A DNA stretch of 64,000 bases. Source: Chloroflexota bacterium. Lineage in GTDB: Bacteria > Chloroflexota > Anaerolineae > Aggregatilineales > Phototrophicaceae. Below are positions 7,681 through 16,737 of this stretch, piece by piece (position 1 is the first letter of the stretch; each line of letters begins with the position of its first letter). A model generated the notes under the pieces. It saw only the letters and a list, made by a program, of their open reading frames with translations, was not told the DNA's origin and searched no databases. The position numbers and the translations under genes were made by a program. Location: positions 62,001 to 126,000 of the forward strand of contig JACAER010000042.1 of NCBI GenBank assembly GCA_013388745.1, written 5' to 3'.

Positions 7681-8997
7681 ATGACACAAAAGTCTGTTTT
7701 TATTTCCTACCGCCGTGCCAGCAGCAAGCATCTCGCCCGCGCTATCTATCAAGACCTGAAAGCGCACGGTTGGGACGCCTTCCTGGATGTCAACACTATC
7801 GACAGCGGCGATTTCGACCGCATCATCCTCAACCAGATCGCTGCGCGCGCCCACTTTGTGCTGCTCATCTCGCCCGCTGCCTTGCAACGCTGTGCCAATC
7901 CCGGTGATTGGGTGCTGCGCGAAATCCAGGAAGCTGTGCGCTTGCAGCGCAATATTGTGCCCGTGGTCGAAGAAGGCGCAGATTTCAGCCGCGAAATGGC
8001 CTATCTGCCCGCGGATTTGCGCGCCATCATCAGCAAAAAGAACGCGCTGCCCCTCCCGCACTTCTTCTTTGATGCCGCCGTCGAAATCCTGCGCACGCGC
8101 TTCTTGAAGACCCCCGAATATGTGAAAATCATCGCACCGTCCGCCGCCGACAGTGCTGAAGTCCAGCGTCGTTTGGCTACTATCGATCCGTCGCCACCCC
8201 CATCTCCCCCACCCGCACACTCTGCCTTAGGCAATACCCCAACTTCCGTCAGGACAGCCTCACACCCCACACCTCTCCCTGCTCCCTTCGCCTGGATCGA
8301 CCTCCCAGGCAAAGGCTATAGCATTTCCAAATACCCCATCACCAACGCCCAGTACAAACTTTTTGTTGAAGCCGCTGGTTATCGTGAGCGCAAATGGTGG
8401 ACAGAGGCCGGATGGAAAGCGCGCCAACAAGGGTGGCTGTGGAATCCATCTGCAAGCGCCTGGAAACCATCAGCCACTCCTTGGACAGAACGAAAATACT
8501 GGACTGATGCAGAGTGGAACGGTGCGGAGAAGCCTGTCGTCGGTGTGTCATGGTTTGAGGCTGTGGCCTTCTGCCTGTGGCTCAGCCATCTGACAGGCGA
8601 GAAGATCATGCTGCCGACTGAAGACCAGTGGCAATACGCCGCCCAAGGTGCTGATGGGAGAACCTATCCCTGGGGAAGCGTGTGGGATGCCAGTCGCTGT
8701 AACCATAACGTGGGCAGAAAAGGTATTGGTAAAACCACATCAGTTAGACAATATGAAGGCAAAGGGGACAGTCCCTTCGGTGTTGTAGACATGGCCGGCA
8801 ATACACTTGAATGGTGTTTGACAGACTACAACTCACAATCCAATGATATTCATCATAATTCGGTTCGACGGGTACTTCGTGGAGGATCTTGGAACCAAAT
8901 CACTCCCGACAATTTTCGCTGCGACGATCGTTATTGGTTCGATCCACGAAATAGGCGCAGTGAGGTAAGCTTCCGCCTCGCTCGCATACAGGAATGA
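7681..8997 (+). CDS. TIR domain - FGE-sulfatase domain fusion protein
   Basis: A 438-residue protein. The TIR domain (about 3-120) begins KSVFISYRR and contains GDWVLREIQEAVRLQRNIVPV; Glu81 aligns with the catalytic glutamate of SARM1-type TIR NADases. A Pro/Ser/Thr-rich linker (about 165-200) follows. The FGE-like C-type-lectin fold occupies about 203-437 (VVGVSWFEAVAFCLWLS, LPTEDQWQYAAQG, YPWG, DMAGNTLEW, RVLRGGSW). The tail from Gly401 has the layout of variable regions of diversity-generating retroelement targets. The formylglycine active-site cysteines are not both present, so a binding role is likelier. Probable architecture: ligand sensor plus NAD-consuming effector, as in bacterial conflict systems (inference). 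The 3' half is visibly more AT-rich than the 5' half. Confidence 0.9.
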   Translation: MTQKSVFISYRRASSKHLARAIYQDLKAHGWDAFLDVNTIDSGDFDRIILNQIAARAHFVLLISPAALQRCANPGDWVLREIQEAVRLQRNIVPVVEEGADFSREMAYLPADLRAIISKKNALPLPHFFFDAAVEILRTRFLKTPEYVKIIAPSAADSAEVQRRLATIDPSPPPSPPPAHSALGNTPTSVRTASHPTPLPAPFAWIDLPGKGYSISKYPITNAQYKLFVEAAGYRERKWWTEAGWKARQQGWLWNPSASAWKPSATPWTERKYWTDAEWNGAEKPVVGVSWFEAVAFCLWLSHLTGEKIMLPTEDQWQYAAQGADGRTYPWGSVWDASRCNHNVGRKGIGKTTSVRQYEGKGDSPFGVVDMAGNTLEWCLTDYNSQSNDIHHNSVRRVLRGGSWNQITPDNFRCDDRYWFDPRNRRSEVSFRLARIQE

Positions 8998-9204
8998 GAG
9001 AAACGCCACTCATCATCGCCAACCATTCTCCAATCCACCCCCCATGGCCGTTTCTGAGTACGGTTTTTCCCTTTGGCCAAAAGGCTGGCGGCAAATTCCC
9101 CCTATTCACCGCCACACCGAACACAAACGCGGCAGCAAACAAGCACGCCTTCCCCCTCCGTGCCGTTTGCTCCGCGAAGTTGATATTTTCTAACGTTCAG
9201 CGCC

Positions 9205-10857
9205 TTAGAGTGTCCGCCGCACGCGGTGAACTCCCGTCGCCCCGCTCGGACGCACCGGGCGGCTCTCCTCGCGCTGCGCCGCCCCGTCGCCATCCACCGC
9301 CCGCACCTCAAAAGTGTGCTCGCCGCTGGCAAACGCCCAATCATAGCGCCAGATCACCCACGTCGTATCCGACAGCGGCGTCCGCAGCCGTGCTTCCTGC
9401 CACTCCCCATCATTGACCCGCACCTCCACCCGCGAAATGCTGCGTGCCCCTGCGTAAGCAATCCCGCCGATAGGCACATAGGTCGTGCCGTCACGTTCGT
9501 AACTGCTGTTGGCGGCTACAGCATCGATGACTGAGGTCGTGTTCACCCGTGCCACCTCGTCCCAGCCGCGTACCACCCAGAAGCCCTCGTCCCAGGCATC
9601 CACCACCTCGATAGACGTAATCCACTTCGGCTGCTTCATGCCGTACAGGTCGGGAATATAGATGCGTAGCGGGTAGCCATGCTCAATCTCCAGCGGCACA
9701 CCATCCCAATAGTAGGTGAGCATGATGCGCTCGTCGGCGTTAATCATCTCCAGACTCACATACTCGAAGAAACCGTCGGCGCCGCTGATACGCAGATAGG
9801 CGGCATCTTCCGTGGGCCGTGCTGCTTCCAGCACGCGCTTCAGGCTCGCCCCAGTCCAACGCTGCGTGCTGATAAGATCGCCGCCGATGCCGTTGGAAAT
9901 GCAGGACAGCGTAACGAAGCGGTGCAGCGGCTCGTAGGCCTGAATATCGGCCATCGTCAGGTTCAGCGGCGTTTCGACCAGCCCGGTGATCGGCAGTGTC
10001 CAGGTTGTCCCATCAACCACCGGCGGCACGCTGTTGATGTCAATGCGGTAGTGATCTTCCAGCGACGAAAGTTCCGGGCGCGTGCCTGGCGCCGCCTCAA
10101 TTTCGGCATCCGCATTGGGCAGCGCATTGGCCGCCGACCAACGGTCGCCCGCGCCCGGCGTTTGCGCCTCGCCGGCCACAGTGTTAACCGGCACACTGGA
10201 CGCAGCGCGCTGACCCAGCAGCCCACCCAGACCTGCGCCGATCGCGGTGATGGTCGCCGTCGCGCCGCCCAAGCGGATCAAAAACTGCCGCCGATCCAGC
10301 ACTTCGACTTCGACTTTGCCATCTGAATGCACGATCGTCCCAGCATTGGTCATATCGCGGTAGACCCAGCCATGCGCCAGCCCCCAGGCCGTGAACAGCA
10401 GCAGCGTCCAGACGATTATTACCAATGGACTCAGCGTAGACGGACGGTTGAGACTGAGGCTGATGAGCAGCATTAGCGCGCCCGCCGCTATGCCCAGCCC
10501 GATGCCCAGAATGTCCTGTCGCAGTGTTTTTACGCGGGGGGCAAGGGCGAAAAACAACACGCCCGCCCCTGCGCCCAGTCCAATGATGGCTCCCACGCCC
10601 ATGATCTGCTCGGCGAGTTTAGCGGTAGTAGCGGTTGGTCCCAGGTTGAGGCTGCGAATCACGCCGACAATCATGTCGATACCAAAGGTGACAACGCGGC
10701 CATCCAGCGTGCGCCCCAGCCAATCGAAAAAGTCGAACCCTACGAACGGCAGTCCAACCGCTTGATGCCCTAAAAACGAAATCGCCACCAGGGAAATCGT
10801 CAATAGCGCGCCCACCAGCGCGCCGCTTCCCCAACCAGGCAGTTTTTGAGTTTGCAT
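9205..10857 (-). CDS. Membrane-anchored molybdopterin-dependent oxidoreductase (sulfite oxidase fold)
   Basis: A 550-residue protein. Four to five N-terminal hydrophobic helices (about 10-165) are followed by RRQFLIRLGGATATITAIGAG, a second membrane or twin-arginine-like segment. A soluble sulfite-oxidase/YedY-type molybdopterin domain covers about 265-460: the Mo-ligand cysteine lies in TLSCISNGIGG, and GYPLRIYIPDLYGMKQPKWI is typical. A C-terminal Ig-like Mo-co dimerisation domain follows (SRVEVRVNDGEW, then HTFEVRAVDGDG). The substrate cannot be told. The ATG at 10857 is preferred because GGGGGAG lies 6 bases upstream; a Met 7 codons earlier lacks such a site. It lacks the cytochrome partner seen beside msrQ-type systems. 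Confidence 0.9.
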   Translation of the reverse strand: MQTQKLPGWGSGALVGALLTISLVAISFLGHQAVGLPFVGFDFFDWLGRTLDGRVVTFGIDMIVGVIRSLNLGPTATTAKLAEQIMGVGAIIGLGAGAGVLFFALAPRVKTLRQDILGIGLGIAAGALMLLISLSLNRPSTLSPLVIIVWTLLLFTAWGLAHGWVYRDMTNAGTIVHSDGKVEVEVLDRRQFLIRLGGATATITAIGAGLGGLLGQRAASSVPVNTVAGEAQTPGAGDRWSAANALPNADAEIEAAPGTRPELSSLEDHYRIDINSVPPVVDGTTWTLPITGLVETPLNLTMADIQAYEPLHRFVTLSCISNGIGGDLISTQRWTGASLKRVLEAARPTEDAAYLRISGADGFFEYVSLEMINADERIMLTYYWDGVPLEIEHGYPLRIYIPDLYGMKQPKWITSIEVVDAWDEGFWVVRGWDEVARVNTTSVIDAVAANSSYERDGTTYVPIGGIAYAGARSISRVEVRVNDGEWQEARLRTPLSDTTWVIWRYDWAFASGEHTFEVRAVDGDGAAQREESRPVRPSGATGVHRVRRTL

Positions 10858-10943
10858 GATGTCTCCCCCATGATTCATGTTTCAGAGCATAATGCCCATA
10901 TTCGTAGAATTTGCTGTGCGTAGCCTTACGATTTGCTGAGGAT

Positions 10944-10972
10944 TTGATTTTTCTAATCTGTCTCCGTACAAT
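10944..10972 (+). promoter_or_regulatory. Sigma-70-type promoter for the M19 dipeptidase gene
   Basis: TTGATT (10944-10949), a 17-base spacer and TACAAT (10967-10972), with a short leader before the start codon at 11011. Confidence 0.55.
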
Positions 10973-11010
10973 CACTTTTCGTTACAGACTCGCGGATTAG
11001 GAATTTTGTG

Positions 11011-12081
11011 ATGATTATTGTGGACGCGCACCAGGATATTGCTTATAACGCGCTGAGCTTTGGGCGCGATTATCGCCGGAGCGCGCTGGAAACCCGCCAA
11101 TTAGAACGCGGCACAGAAGTTCCGCAAAAAGCCGGTATCGCCACGCTCGGCCTGCCAGATTCGCTGCTGGGGCGTGTGGCGCTGGTCTTTGCGACGCTGT
11201 TTGTCGCGCCAGAAGCCGCCAAAGAAGGCCCATGGGATACGCTGGCGTACAAAAATGCGCAGGAAGCCTATCGCCTCGCGCAGCGCCAGATGGATTATTA
11301 CCAGCGTCTCAGCGACGAAAGCGACAAAATCCGCCTGATCCGCACCCAGGCTGAACTCGATGCCCTGCTCAGCGGCTGGGAAGCCGGTAAATCGCTGCGT
11401 GAACGGCGGCAGGGATTGGTGATCCTGATGGAAAACGCTGACCCGATCTTAGAGCCGCGCCAGTTCGAAGAATGGTATCAACGCGGTGTGCGCATCGTCG
11501 GGCCCGCCTGGCACGGCACGCGCTACAGCGGCGGCACCGGCCAACCCGGACCGCTGACCGACCTGGGCCGCGCCCTGCTGGAAATTCTGGCCGATTTTGG
11601 GGTGATTCTGGACGTATCACACATGGCCGAAGAAGCCTTCTTCGAGTCGCTGGATCGTTATCCCGGCGTGCTGATCGCCAGCCACAGCAACCCGCGCGCT
11701 TTCCGCGACACCGATCGCCATTTATCCGACACCATGATCCGTCGCCTGGCAGAACGCGATGGCGTGATGGGCATCGTACCCTTCAACCGATTTCTCAGCG
11801 AGCATTGGTCGCCCAGCAGCCCCAAATCCAGCGTCAAACTCAAGCTGGTGCTGGACGCGATTGACCATGTGTGCCAGATCTCCGGCAGCGCCGCGCATGT
11901 CGGCATCGGCAGCGATTTCGATGGCGGATTCGGCATGCAGAGCATCCCAGAGGAGATGGATACCATCATGGATTTATGGAATATCGGCGCGGCCCTGCGG
12001 GCGCGCGGCTACAGCGAAGCCGACATCGCCGCTGTTTTGGGCGGCAATATGCTGCGCAAACTGCGGCAGGCCCTAAGGTAG
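11011..12081 (+). CDS. Membrane dipeptidase, peptidase family M19
   Basis: A 356-residue protein of typical M19 (renal dipeptidase) length and TIM-barrel pattern. Family role: zinc-dependent hydrolysis of dipeptides, including D-amino-acid peptides. Metal ligands are visible: His7-x-Asp9 in VDAHQD, Glu in VILMENADPI, and His in VSHMAEEAF and IASHSNPRAF. GIGSDFDGGFG is the conserved substrate/metal loop near the C-terminus. The ATG at 11011 is preceded by AGGA about 9 bases upstream; a GTG one codon earlier is less likely. No signal peptide, so it is cytoplasmic. The next gene starts 7 bases downstream. Confidence 0.93.
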   Translation: MIIVDAHQDIAYNALSFGRDYRRSALETRQLERGTEVPQKAGIATLGLPDSLLGRVALVFATLFVAPEAAKEGPWDTLAYKNAQEAYRLAQRQMDYYQRLSDESDKIRLIRTQAELDALLSGWEAGKSLRERRQGLVILMENADPILEPRQFEEWYQRGVRIVGPAWHGTRYSGGTGQPGPLTDLGRALLEILADFGVILDVSHMAEEAFFESLDRYPGVLIASHSNPRAFRDTDRHLSDTMIRRLAERDGVMGIVPFNRFLSEHWSPSSPKSSVKLKLVLDAIDHVCQISGSAAHVGIGSDFDGGFGMQSIPEEMDTIMDLWNIGAALRARGYSEADIAAVLGGNMLRKLRQALR

Positions 12082-12088
12082 GTACCCT

Positions 12089-12514
12089 GTGGCGCGTGTC
12101 GCACAATTTGGGATTGCGCTCGGCACTCTGGGTGCGATTCTGACGCTCATGGGGCTGTTCCCCGGCATCACCGGCTTGCGCCCTACCGCTTCCATCGGCA
12201 TTTTGCAGATCGTGACGATTCTCGCCGGCCTGGCGCTGTTGATCAGCGGCGCGCTGGTTTACGTAAAGTTCATGTTTTACGCCAATCAAGACGAAAACCT
12301 CGCGCAACAGGTCGGCATTCGCCTCGCGCTCACGGGGTTAGTCTTCGCCGCCATCTGCGGCATCGCCGATGTCTTAGGCTTTGGATCGAATCCCGGCGCG
12401 GGCGAATACATTCTGGGGCCGCTGCAAGCCTTCGGCCTGATCGGCAGTTTTCTTGTCGCTTCGCTGGGGGTGCTGATTTACGCGCTCGCCGGCAGCTTGA
12501 ACAACGGCAGATGA
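12089..12514 (+). CDS. Four-helix membrane protein, unknown function
   Basis: A 141-residue protein from a GTG start, with AGGTAGG about 5 bases upstream. Four hydrophobic segments are seen (about 7-28, 38-62, 75-98 and 110-135). No catalytic motif is recognised. It follows the dipeptidase gene by 7 bases and is probably cotranscribed. It converges on the methyltransferase gene with a 1-base gap and no visible terminator between them. Confidence 0.7.
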   Translation: MARVAQFGIALGTLGAILTLMGLFPGITGLRPTASIGILQIVTILAGLALLISGALVYVKFMFYANQDENLAQQVGIRLALTGLVFAAICGIADVLGFGSNPGAGEYILGPLQAFGLIGSFLVASLGVLIYALAGSLNNGR

Positions 12515-12515
12515 A

Positions 12516-13559
12516 TCACTCGATTCTGAGGGGCTTTTGCGCCAGAATGGTTGTGAATGTGCCGCCAATATCGCCGCGCTTGAGATGGCGAAAGCCCGCG
12601 TCATGCAGCAGGCGCGTTTGCTCGCTCTCGGTCGCGACCAAGTTGCCCCATACCAGTTCGCTAAATTGTACCATGATCGACATGCCGTAGGCCGGGTCGC
12701 GAAGTTGTTCGATGCTTTCCGGCCAGGTTTCATCCACGATGAACAACTGCCCACCGGGACGCAGCGCGCGGTAGCAGCCGGTCAGCACGCTGGCACGCTC
12801 GCTGACCGGCAGTTCGTGGAAGACCTCAAACATCAACGCCAGGTCGAACTCAGATTCAAACTTAAGCTGCTCACCGCGCACATGGCGAAAGGTCACACGG
12901 CTGCTTAATCCTAACCGGCTCGATTCTTTGCGCGCAATCGCGATGCCGTGCGCGTCGGCGTCAATCCCTACAAAACGGCAGTGCGGATAACTTTCGGCCA
13001 ATTTGAAGATCAGCCGCCCCGCGCCGCAGCCCACATCCAGCACATGAATGCCCGTTTGCAGCAGATCACCGAACAATTCCGGCAGCACCTTGCCCACCAC
13101 CAAACGCTGTAATGGATGTGTCAGGCCAGAGACCCATGCCGAAAAGTGTTCGCCGCGCTCCCAGAAGGGAAATACCGTGCCTTTGCTGAAGGCTTCGGGA
13201 TAACGCTGAAAATCATCCGCCAGATACGTCGCGAAACCCTGGGCGAAGCCGCCGAGATAACGCGGATGCTCCTGATCGAGCAGCACGGTGTTGAGTTTGG
13301 GCGCGATCTGGTATCTGCTGTCGGCGCTCATCTCTAACACGTGAAAAGCATAGGCCGTCTGACACCACAGGCGCACATAAGGCGGATGCAGGCTCAGTTT
13401 TTCGGCCAATTCGCCGTCGCTGAGGCCGCCTTCGGCAGCATCCAGCGCGGCCAGCATTCCCGTCTGCAAGCCCAGACTGATCACCTGCACCGTTTGCAGC
13501 CCACGAAAGGCGTTAAATACGAACTCAAATTGATCCTTGGTGCTGATTTCTTGCGCCAT
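12516..13559 (-). CDS. SAM-dependent methyltransferase with N-terminal winged-helix dimerisation domain
   Basis: A 347-residue protein. Residues ~15-95 form a winged-helix dimerisation domain of the O-methyltransferase type (LQTGMLAALDAAEGGLSDGE, then LAEKLSLHPPYVR). The Rossmann methyltransferase domain follows, with motif I VLDVGCGAG (173-181), an acidic motif II (FVGIDADAHGI) and a post-motif LRPGGQLFIVDE. Such proteins methylate small molecules, often in quinone, pigment or natural-product pathways; the substrate cannot be inferred here. Start: ATG with AGGGA about 6 bases upstream. It lies alone between a convergent gene and a co-directional LysM lipoprotein gene. Confidence 0.88.
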   Translation of the reverse strand: MAQEISTKDQFEFVFNAFRGLQTVQVISLGLQTGMLAALDAAEGGLSDGELAEKLSLHPPYVRLWCQTAYAFHVLEMSADSRYQIAPKLNTVLLDQEHPRYLGGFAQGFATYLADDFQRYPEAFSKGTVFPFWERGEHFSAWVSGLTHPLQRLVVGKVLPELFGDLLQTGIHVLDVGCGAGRLIFKLAESYPHCRFVGIDADAHGIAIARKESSRLGLSSRVTFRHVRGEQLKFESEFDLALMFEVFHELPVSERASVLTGCYRALRPGGQLFIVDETWPESIEQLRDPAYGMSIMVQFSELVWGNLVATESEQTRLLHDAGFRHLKRGDIGGTFTTILAQKPLRIE

Positions 13560-13634
13560 GACATCCCTTTTTGCCCGACAGCAGCATTACGTCAGTGATT
13601 ATAGCATCGGCGCGCCTCCTTGTGCCGCCGCTTT

Positions 13635-14327
13635 TTATTCGGCCATCACCATGACTGCCTCCGCCGTCAGCGCCACGATTTGCCCGTTGGTATCTACGGC
13701 GTCTGCCGTGAAGTAACCCAGCAGCCCGCCAGGCACGTTGTACAGCAGCGTGCCCCCATCCGCCGCGTTGGTATCGCTGCCGATCAGACCGGGTATAATG
13801 CCTGTGCCTGTGGAGGCAAAATAGAAGTTGATACGCACCGCGCCCCCGACATTGGGATTCCAGGACAGCATGACGCTGGTGTTGGCGCGCAGCACATAGA
13901 CATTGTTGTCGATGCGCACAAGCGGCGTGATGACAACGCTCCCGATCATCGTGACCGAATCCGGCAGCGCCCCGTTAAGCGCGCCGGGCACATACAAGAC
14001 CTGCCCCACCTCGATCAAATCAGGGTCTTCCAGACAATTGATGGCGATCAGCGTGTCCACCGTGGTGCTGAATTGGTCGGCGATCAACGACAAGCTGTCG
14101 CCGGGTTCAACAGTGTACGTCGGCAGATTACTCTGAGGCACGCAGGCGCCGCCAGGCGCGATTTCCGGCGTAACAAGCGGCTGCGTGTCAAGGCCGCCTT
14201 CCTGCACGCTGGGCGGCGTTTCGTTAGAGGATGCGGGGGCTTGCGGCGCGCTGTTCGGCGCTGTTGTGGTGATATTACAGGCCAGCAGCGCGCCCAACAC
14301 ACATCCGATGAGTAACCATAAGCGCAT
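13635..14327 (-). CDS. LysM-domain lipoprotein
   Basis: A 230-residue protein starting at MRLWLLIGCVLGALLAC: a lipoprotein signal peptide with lipobox A-L-L-A-C. I chose this Met because GAAGGG lies 4 bases before it and a lipobox then fits; Met codons further upstream would lengthen the signal. A low-complexity Pro/Ser/Thr linker precedes one LysM domain (about 65-115, YTVEPGDSLSLIADQFSTTV). The rest is a beta-rich domain without recognised family (NVYVLRANTSVMLSWNPNVG). Likely anchored on the outer face of the membrane and binding peptidoglycan or other GlcNAc polymers. Confidence 0.82.
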   Translation of the reverse strand: MRLWLLIGCVLGALLACNITTTAPNSAPQAPASSNETPPSVQEGGLDTQPLVTPEIAPGGACVPQSNLPTYTVEPGDSLSLIADQFSTTVDTLIAINCLEDPDLIEVGQVLYVPGALNGALPDSVTMIGSVVITPLVRIDNNVYVLRANTSVMLSWNPNVGGAVRINFYFASTGTGIIPGLIGSDTNAADGGTLLYNVPGGLLGYFTADAVDTNGQIVALTAEAVMVMAE

Positions 14328-14438
14328 AAGCCCTTCTTTCATTATCGACGGATACAATCATCCGATACCGGGCAGCAGGCCTAAGCTGCATGATACCTCC
14401 ATCATACCACCGCCTGCGTGCAGCCGTTCAGCCCTCTA

Positions 14439-14467
14439 TTGAACATCATCCTTGCATCGCGTACACT
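14439..14467 (+). promoter_or_regulatory. Sigma-70-type promoter for the GT-C-like membrane protein gene
   Basis: TTGAAC (14439-14444), a 17-base spacer and TACACT (14462-14467). Transcription would begin near 14474, which rules out start codons upstream of it and supports the ATG at 14502. Confidence 0.65.
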
Positions 14468-14501
14468 ACCGGTGTTGAGTCTACTTTTTGTTAAGGCGCT
14501 T

Positions 14502-16709
14502 ATGATTCGCCGTCACCTGACTCTGTTCGGTTTTTACGCGCTGCTGCCGTGCCTAGCCTTTTATTGGCCGATCTTCAACGCCACGACGCACATTCCCGGC
14601 GCGTATCCCGTCGATTATTTCCATTTTCACTGGAATTACTGGTGGATTCGCCACGCGCTGACAACGCCGGGACTGAATGTTTACGAAACCACTTACGTCT
14701 TCGCGCCCTTCACCACCAATCTGGGCTATCACACACTGGCGATCTTCTGGTTTCCGCTGTGGGCGCTGCTGGAGCCGCTGTTTGGCTCGCTGGTGGCGAT
14801 GCAGGCGATTTATATCACGGGCATCGCGCTCACAGGCTATTTTTTCTATCTGCTGGCGCGGCGCAAAGGCGTACACAGCGGGCTGGCGCTGGCCGGCGGC
14901 GCGGCGTTACAGCTTGTACCGCTCTCGTATGTCGCTTACTGGAATAATGATCCGAATCTCGTCGGATTTTTCTGGCTGCCGGCGCTGCTGCTGCTGTGGG
15001 GCAAAATCGCGCGGGTAAACGCATCGCATCCACGGGTCGCAAAGCTGGCGCTGTGGGCGCTGCTGCTGGGGCTGGCGTTTTACGGCATGGTCATGACTGA
15101 CCTGCAATATCCGCTGTTTCTGGCGTGCCTGATCGTGCCTTACGGCGTGCTGACGCTGCTGCAAGCGCCGGGAAATGCCGCGCGCCTACGCCTGGTGGCC
15201 GTCGGGACAACGGGGATCGTCATCATGATCGCGCTGCTGTGGTTCGTCGGGCCGCTGCCCTATATTTTGTCCTTTGATCGCAGTTCACTCGCGCCCGGCC
15301 CGCCCGAACATGCCTATGGCATCGTCTTCCCCGATGGTTTTTTGTGGCGCGCGCAAGAATACTGGCGTGTGCCCAGTGTGGGCACCTTCGTCACGGCGGC
15401 GGCGCTGCTGGCGCTGGTGGTGGCCTGGCGCTGGCGGCGCGCGGATCGCCGCTGGTTCTGGCTGGCGCTGACGATTTTCCCACTGCTGATGGCGCTGGGG
15501 CCGACCATCACCCTCTTCGGGCAGGATGTGCCGATGCCCTACCGCCTGCTGCATCAGGCGCTGGGCGGCATCTTCCGCTTTACGCTGCGCTTCGCGCCCG
15601 TCTATATCATCCCGGCGTTGATTTTTGCGGGACTGGTGTTTACGCCGCTGCTGAACCGGCGCAAAAGCGCGGCGGTGTTTGTCAGCGCGGCGCTGCTGTT
15701 CGCGGTGGCTTTAGATGTGCGCCTCTACGAACCGGTGGCGATTCATCCAGCGCTGCCCGCCTACACCTTTTATGAGGCCATGCGGCGCGAACCGTATGAT
15801 TACGTGATTGTCGAAATCCCGACGGGCGCAGGCACGGGCGAAGCGCAGTTCAACAACTTCGAGCAGTTGACGACGCAGTTTTACGCGCTGGTACACGAAA
15901 AACGTCTGATTACAGCTTTTATCGCGCGCGCGCCAACCGACAATTTCTGGTATCTGCGCACGGGTGACCCCACGCTCAGTTGGCTCGGCCAGCGCATTTT
16001 GCTCGACCCGACAGCGGCGGAAACGCAGATGCACCAGATGATTGTGAACTATCCGGTGGGCTATTTTGTCATTCACGGCGATATGCTTGGGCTGCAAAAT
16101 GGCACGATTGAAGAAATCGTCGGCTATTTCAACAGTTTGCCCGACCTGCTCTGCCCGTATACAGTAGAAGGGGCGGCCATCGTCTATCGCACAACGTGGC
16201 ATCCCGACGGCTGCGCACAGTACGGGCGCAGGCCGCCGCAGAGCGCGCCGGGCGTGTATCGTGTGGACATCGGCGCGGCGGGCGATACACGCTATCTGGG
16301 CTGGGGATGGCATTGGCCAGAAAGCGTCTTCGACATCACGCTGCGCTGGACAGGACAACCCGTGCGGCTGGCAGATTTTTCGCTGGCGGCGGCTAACGAT
16401 GCCACGGTGTACGTCGATCTACCGCCGAATAACTATACGCTGCGTTTCAGCGCGCAGTCCTTTAACGCTGCGCGTGAGGTCACCATCGCTGTTAACGGTG
16501 TTGTCGTTGGTAGCGTAGAAATGAGTGCGGCCGGGCTGGCCGAATATGCGCTGCCGCTGCCGCGCGAAGCAGTTGGCCCCGGCACGCATATCGTCGTGGT
16601 CTTCAGTTATGCATCCGTTGAATCGGCAGCGCAGCTTGGCCTGAGCGCCGACGAACGCCCGCTGGCGATCGCGCTGGATTGGCTGGAATTCGCGCCGAGC
16701 GCGCCGTAA
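14502..16709 (+). CDS. Large polytopic membrane protein, GT-C glycosyltransferase/YfhO-like
   Basis: A 735-residue protein. About 10-11 hydrophobic helices occupy the first ~420 residues; the first extracellular loop is rich in aromatic and acidic residues (IPGAYPVDYFHFHWNYWW), as in GT-C enzymes that use lipid-linked sugars. A soluble C-terminal region of ~300 residues follows (EAMRREPYDYVIVEIPTGAG), ending in a beta-sandwich-like part. These proteins usually glycosylate lipids or envelope proteins from the outer face of the membrane. The catalytic Asp is not certain, so the call is by architecture. The promoter at 14439-14467 fixes the start at 14502, with AAGG 6-7 bases before it. Confidence 0.72.
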   Translation: MIRRHLTLFGFYALLPCLAFYWPIFNATTHIPGAYPVDYFHFHWNYWWIRHALTTPGLNVYETTYVFAPFTTNLGYHTLAIFWFPLWALLEPLFGSLVAMQAIYITGIALTGYFFYLLARRKGVHSGLALAGGAALQLVPLSYVAYWNNDPNLVGFFWLPALLLLWGKIARVNASHPRVAKLALWALLLGLAFYGMVMTDLQYPLFLACLIVPYGVLTLLQAPGNAARLRLVAVGTTGIVIMIALLWFVGPLPYILSFDRSSLAPGPPEHAYGIVFPDGFLWRAQEYWRVPSVGTFVTAAALLALVVAWRWRRADRRWFWLALTIFPLLMALGPTITLFGQDVPMPYRLLHQALGGIFRFTLRFAPVYIIPALIFAGLVFTPLLNRRKSAAVFVSAALLFAVALDVRLYEPVAIHPALPAYTFYEAMRREPYDYVIVEIPTGAGTGEAQFNNFEQLTTQFYALVHEKRLITAFIARAPTDNFWYLRTGDPTLSWLGQRILLDPTAAETQMHQMIVNYPVGYFVIHGDMLGLQNGTIEEIVGYFNSLPDLLCPYTVEGAAIVYRTTWHPDGCAQYGRRPPQSAPGVYRVDIGAAGDTRYLGWGWHWPESVFDITLRWTGQPVRLADFSLAAANDATVYVDLPPNNYTLRFSAQSFNAAREVTIAVNGVVVGSVEMSAAGLAEYALPLPREAVGPGTHIVVVFSYASVESAAQLGLSADERPLAIALDWLEFAPSAP

Positions 16710-16737
16710 AGATGCGCCAAGAGCAAGGGAAGCACAC

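Noticed and set aside
3-8997. FGE-like proteins as sulfatase-activating enzymes for the sulfatase-fold protein at 50775
   Set aside because: The target protein has Thr instead of Cys and the FGE-like domains lack the normal active-site cysteine pair.
8998-9204. A template repeat for the possible variable region of the TIR-FGE gene
   Set aside because: The short intergenic stretch does not resemble 8881-8994 and no reverse transcriptase is nearby.
8994-9416. An open frame on the plus strand after the TIR-FGE gene
   Set aside because: It overlaps the C-terminal coding part of the molybdoenzyme on the minus strand, is Pro/Arg-rich and has no ribosome site.
14418-14501. An upstream start for the GT-C-like protein
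   Set aside because: A good promoter (14439-14467) lies inside this stretch, so the transcript begins after it.
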